From positions 1 to 11,440 of the forward strand of contig WTCI01000313.1 of NCBI GenBank assembly GCA_013138655.1: 11,440 bases of DNA, written 5' to 3'. Numbering within the stretch: the stretch's first letter is position 1; every line of letters begins with the position of its first letter. A model generated the notes under the pieces. That model was not told the origin of the DNA and searched no databases. It saw only the letters and a program-made list of their open reading frames with translations. Origin of the DNA: Desulfuromonadaceae bacterium. GTDB lineage: Bacteria; Desulfobacterota; Desulfuromonadia; Desulfuromonadales; Geopsychrobacteraceae. Below are positions 8,703-11,440 of the stretch, piece by piece. The position numbers and the translations under genes are program-made.

Positions 8703-10301
8703 ATGTCCAATAGTCTAAAATTCAAAGGCGTGGGGGTGATTCTCTGCCTGCTTCTGTCGCTCTTCGCTATGGCGCCGACGCTGATGCGTGGCAGCCTGCC
8801 GCAATGGTGGCTGGATACTTTTGATCCGATCCAGCTTGGTCTTGATCTACAGGGCGGGATGCATCTGGTTCTCGGTGTCGATGTCGATAAGGCGGTGGAA
8901 AGCCGTATCGACACCATCCTGGATCAAACGGAGAACCAGTTGCACGAGAAGGACATTATCTTCAAGCGGCTTGAGCGGCGCCAGGGCGACCGCTTGGTGG
9001 TGCTTGTCTATGATGATGTGGAAGGGGCCAAGGTTGATGCTCTGATGACGGAAAATTATCCGTCTCTTGAAGCGGAAACCTTTACGGGCGCTGGCGGTTA
9101 TATCGAAAAACATTTTCGCCTGAGCGATAATGAAATCGAAAATATCAAGGATTACGCCGTTCGGCAGGCTCTGGAAACCATGCGTAACCGGGTTGACCAG
9201 TTCGGGGTCAGTGAGCCGACCTTACAGCGGCAGAGTGGTCACCGGATTTTGATCCAACTGCCCGGGGTCAAAGATCCCGACCGGGCGATCGGCCTGCTTG
9301 GTAAAACCGCCCGCCTTGAATTCAAGCTGGTGGCAGAAGAGGCCAATCTCCAGGAGGCTGTTGCCGGTAACCTGCCGGAAGGAACCCAGTTGCTATACGA
9401 GCGCAACACCAATCGCAGTACCGGTGTGGTGACCGAAACCCCGCTGCTGGTGATCGACAAGACGGTTCTGACGGGCGATCTGCTTTCCGATGCCAATGTG
9501 CGGATCGATACACGTTTCAATGAGCCTTATGTCGCGATCGATTTCAATGCGGTTGGAGCGAAACGTTTTGATCAGATTACCGCCGCCAATGTCGGCAAGC
9601 GGATGGCGATCGTTCTGGATGACACAGTTTATTCGGCTCCGGTGATACGGGAACGGATCGCCGGCGGCAGTGCGCAGATTTCCGGTTCGTTCTCCTCGCA
9701 GGAAGCGACCGACCTGGCGATCATATTGCGCGCCGGCTCTCTACCGGCTCCGGTCAAGATCCTCGAGAATCGTACTGTCGGTCCGTCCCTCGGTCAGGAT
9801 TCCATCGACAAGGGGATCAAGTCGATCCTGGTCGGCGGCCTGTTGGTGGTCATCGCCATGATTATTTATTATCAGATATCTGGTGTGATTGCCGTCACGG
9901 CCTTGCTTTTGAACCTGTTGTTCATCTCGGCGATGCTGTCAATGTTCGGTGCGACATTGACTTTGCCCGGTTTGGCCGGGATCGTCCTGACGGTCGGTAT
10001 GGCAGTCGATGCCAACGTGCTGATTTTCGAACGTGTTCGGGAGGAGTTGCGCCTTGGCAAGGCGCCGAAACTGGCACTCGAAGCTGGCTACGCTAAAGCA
10101 TTTATGACCATCATTGATGCCAACATGACGACCTTGCTGGCTGCACTGGTTCTGTTCCAGTTCGGAACCGGTCCGGTTAGGGGCTTTGCCGTGACATTGT
10201 CGATCGGTATTATTGCTTCGCTGTTTACCGCGATCTTTGTTTCGCGGGTTATTTTTGACACTTTCCTGCAGGGCCGCGATGTCAAGCGGCTGAGTATATA
10301 A
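8703..10301 (+). CDS. secD: Protein translocase subunit SecD
   Basis: SecD and SecF use the proton gradient to help pull exported proteins out of SecYEG on the periplasmic side. This 532-residue protein shows TM1 (about 10-28), a large periplasmic part opening with LGLDLQGGMHL (45-55), and the C-terminal RND-like membrane block of five helices (about 372-519). Conserved features include RTVGPSLG (357-364), GMAVDANVLIFERVREE (432-448) with the membrane Asp436 expected in proton transfer, and LRAGSLPAP (342-350). ATG 8703 follows AAGGGAG (8685-8691) at 11 bases. The length is shorter than the E. coli protein (about 615) but normal for many other bacteria. It sits 74 bp after yajC; I see nothing else in that gap. 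Confidence 0.97.
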   Translation: MSNSLKFKGVGVILCLLLSLFAMAPTLMRGSLPQWWLDTFDPIQLGLDLQGGMHLVLGVDVDKAVESRIDTILDQTENQLHEKDIIFKRLERRQGDRLVVLVYDDVEGAKVDALMTENYPSLEAETFTGAGGYIEKHFRLSDNEIENIKDYAVRQALETMRNRVDQFGVSEPTLQRQSGHRILIQLPGVKDPDRAIGLLGKTARLEFKLVAEEANLQEAVAGNLPEGTQLLYERNTNRSTGVVTETPLLVIDKTVLTGDLLSDANVRIDTRFNEPYVAIDFNAVGAKRFDQITAANVGKRMAIVLDDTVYSAPVIRERIAGGSAQISGSFSSQEATDLAIILRAGSLPAPVKILENRTVGPSLGQDSIDKGIKSILVGGLLVVIAMIIYYQISGVIAVTALLLNLLFISAMLSMFGATLTLPGLAGIVLTVGMAVDANVLIFERVREELRLGKAPKLALEAGYAKAFMTIIDANMTTLLAALVLFQFGTGPVRGFAVTLSIGIIASLFTAIFVSRVIFDTFLQGRDVKRLSI

Positions 10302-10314
10302 GGAGGCTGGCGGC

Positions 10315-11223
10315 ATGCAGCTGATCAAGCCGGATACCAATATAGATTTTGTCAACAAGCGTAAAATTGCGCTGATCGTTTCCATTGTGCTGATCCTGAT
10401 CGGTCTGACATCGTTGACCATAAAAGGTGGCCCCGATTATGGCATCGATTTTATCGGCGGCACCCTGGTGCAGGTTCAGTTTGCCGAGGAAACAGATGCT
10501 TCGGCGATTAAGACAGCTCTGGATGGACTGGACATCGGCAACCCGGTGGTCCAGAGTTTTGGGGATAACCGGAATGAGTACCTGATCCGGGTGGAACAGA
10601 GTTCCACCGAGTTACAGGGGCTGTCCAGCCAGATTCGGACGGCACTGGAATCATCCTATACAAAGGGGAGTGTCGATATCCGCCGGGCTGAAATGGTCGG
10701 CCCCCAGGTTGGGAAAGACCTGCGCAACAAGGGGTTGAAGGCTGTTTTGTACGCCATGCTGGGAATCCTGGTCTATGTTTCCTGGCGTTTTGAATTTCGT
10801 TTTGCGGTTGGGGCGATCCTCGCGCTGATGCATGATGTGCTGATTACCCTGGGTGCTTTCAGTGTTTTTGGTAAAGAGATTGATTTGCCGATTATTGCCG
10901 CATTTCTGGCTATCATCGGTTATTCGCTGAACGATACCATTATCGTTTATGACCGGATCCGTGAAAATCTCGGCAAGCACAACAAGCAGAGTTTCTCCTT
11001 TATTGTCAATCGCAGTGTCAATGAAACCCTGTCGCGGACTCTCTTGACTTCCGGTACGACCCTGCTGGTTGTCATGGCCCTCTTTATTTTCGGGGGTGGG
11101 GTGATTCATAACTTCGCTTTTGCTATGCTGGTCGGTGTGTTGGTCGGAACCTATTCGTCGATTTTTGTCGCCAGCCCAGTGCTGATCTTCTGGGAACAAC
11201 GAAAAGCAGCCCGCGCCGGCTAG
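10315..11223 (+). CDS. secF: Protein translocase subunit SecF
   Basis: SecF is the partner of SecD in the inner membrane. The 302-residue protein has TM1 (about 18-36), the short periplasmic domain opening YGIDFIGGT (42-50), MVGPQVGKDLR (127-137), and five further helices. Signature motifs are LMHDVLITLG (171-180), GYSLNDTIIVYDRIRE (202-217) with Asp207 and Asp213, and SRTLLTSGTTL (240-250). Length is normal. The ribosome site AAGGAGG (10300-10306) overlaps the secD stop codon, and the ATG lies eight bases after it, so the two genes are tightly linked in translation, as expected for a 1:1 complex. It is the last gene of the block. Confidence 0.97.
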   Translation: MQLIKPDTNIDFVNKRKIALIVSIVLILIGLTSLTIKGGPDYGIDFIGGTLVQVQFAEETDASAIKTALDGLDIGNPVVQSFGDNRNEYLIRVEQSSTELQGLSSQIRTALESSYTKGSVDIRRAEMVGPQVGKDLRNKGLKAVLYAMLGILVYVSWRFEFRFAVGAILALMHDVLITLGAFSVFGKEIDLPIIAAFLAIIGYSLNDTIIVYDRIRENLGKHNKQSFSFIVNRSVNETLSRTLLTSGTTLLVVMALFIFGGGVIHNFAFAMLVGVLVGTYSSIFVASPVLIFWEQRKAARAG

Positions 11224-11372
11224 TTTTCATCCGGAAACGGCCCCCTTTCGCGATCTCGGCGTCAATCAGCGGGCCCACTTGTGCGGCGTACTGATATATA
11301 TATGCTTCTGCGTAACCACTCTGGTTTCCTTGACCTCGCGAAAAACCACTCATTTCTCATATAAAAATCTTC
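11224..11372. other. Non-coding stretch after secF with possible folded structure
   Basis: This run of 149 bases has no gene I can support. It holds ATCAG (about 11264) and CTGAT (about 11290) that can pair around a GC-rich core including GCCCAC and GCGGC, next to an ATATATATAT tract at about 11293-11302. The minus strand gives a short open frame that continues into antisense of secF and resembles no protein I know. It looks like a remnant or a structured 3' region, possibly a repeat; only a genome search can tell. Confidence 0.3.
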
Positions 11373-11405
11373 TGGTGTCCATCTGGAAACTTCGGATGGA
11401 CACCA
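11373..11405. terminator. Perfect 11-bp hairpin downstream of secF
   Basis: TGGTGTCCATC (11373-11383) and GATGGACACCA (11395-11405) are exact reverse complements with an 11-base loop that can pair further. On the minus strand a run of five T follows about four bases after the stem (complement of 11363-11367), so it resembles an intrinsic terminator best in that direction. On the plus strand it lacks a T-run but is the first strong hairpin after secF and may still end the queA-secF transcript. The next base begins a repeat-like sequence. Confidence 0.5.
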
Positions 11406-11440
11406 CTAGGAGGCTGTCCGACAATACAAGAACCTACTGC
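11406..11440. repeat. Outer end of a second inverted-repeat-type element (cut by the window edge)
   Basis: The sequence from CTAGGAGGCTGTCCGAC onward agrees at 18 of 22 bases with the right-end repeat (read in reverse) of the element at 1390-1558, and at 22 of 29 with its left end. The CTAGGA start, CTGTC and GAC are all kept. The rest lies outside the window, so it may be another small element, or the end of a full insertion sequence of which the first element is a shortened relative. It abuts the preceding hairpin directly. Confidence 0.5.

Noticed and set aside
11123..11353. A 76-codon open frame on the minus strand after secF
   Set aside because: It overlaps secF in antisense, has no ribosome site I can see and resembles no known protein; probably chance or repeat-derived.

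Overview
The window looks like chromosomal DNA from a Desulfuromonadales-type deltaproteobacterium (Geobacter, Desulfuromonas or Pelobacter relatives). This is inferred from protein style only: a heme-c motif in a periplasmic sensor, a DUF1566-type secreted protein, and the queA-tgt-yajC-secD-secF gene order. No phylogenetic marker was searched.

The layout has three transcription blocks. (1) Positions 1-1299, plus strand: the 3' end of an L,D-transpeptidase gene whose product carries a C-terminal NTF2-like domain, then a secreted protein with a DUF1566 (Lcl) domain and a related NTF2-like domain. (2) Positions 1555-5738, minus strand: a two-gene c-di-GMP operon. A membrane HD-GYP phosphodiesterase with a periplasmic CxxCH heme-c motif comes first, followed with a two-base overlap by a membrane GAF-GGDEF diguanylate cyclase. 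Both have the layout TM - periplasmic region - TM - HAMP - coiled coil - GAF - output domain. (3) Positions 6097-11223, plus strand: queA, tgt, yajC, secD, secF. This is a conserved housekeeping run joining queuosine tRNA modification with the SecDF-YajC accessory complex of the Sec translocon.

Blocks 1 and 2 converge on a 250-bp gap holding a near-perfect 16-bp hairpin (probably a bidirectional terminator) and a 169-bp element with 22-bp terminal inverted repeats. The end of that element supplies the stop codon of the diguanylate cyclase. Blocks 2 and 3 diverge from a 358-bp gap that must carry promoters for both directions. After secF there is a structured non-coding stretch, a perfect 11-bp hairpin, and then, in the last 35 bases, what appears to be the outer end of a related element, again directly beside a hairpin.

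The strongest leads are the heme-c HD-GYP / GGDEF pair, the inverted-repeat element and its diverged second end, and the NTF2-like domain shared by two adjacent envelope genes. Nothing in the window is clearly a wholly new system.
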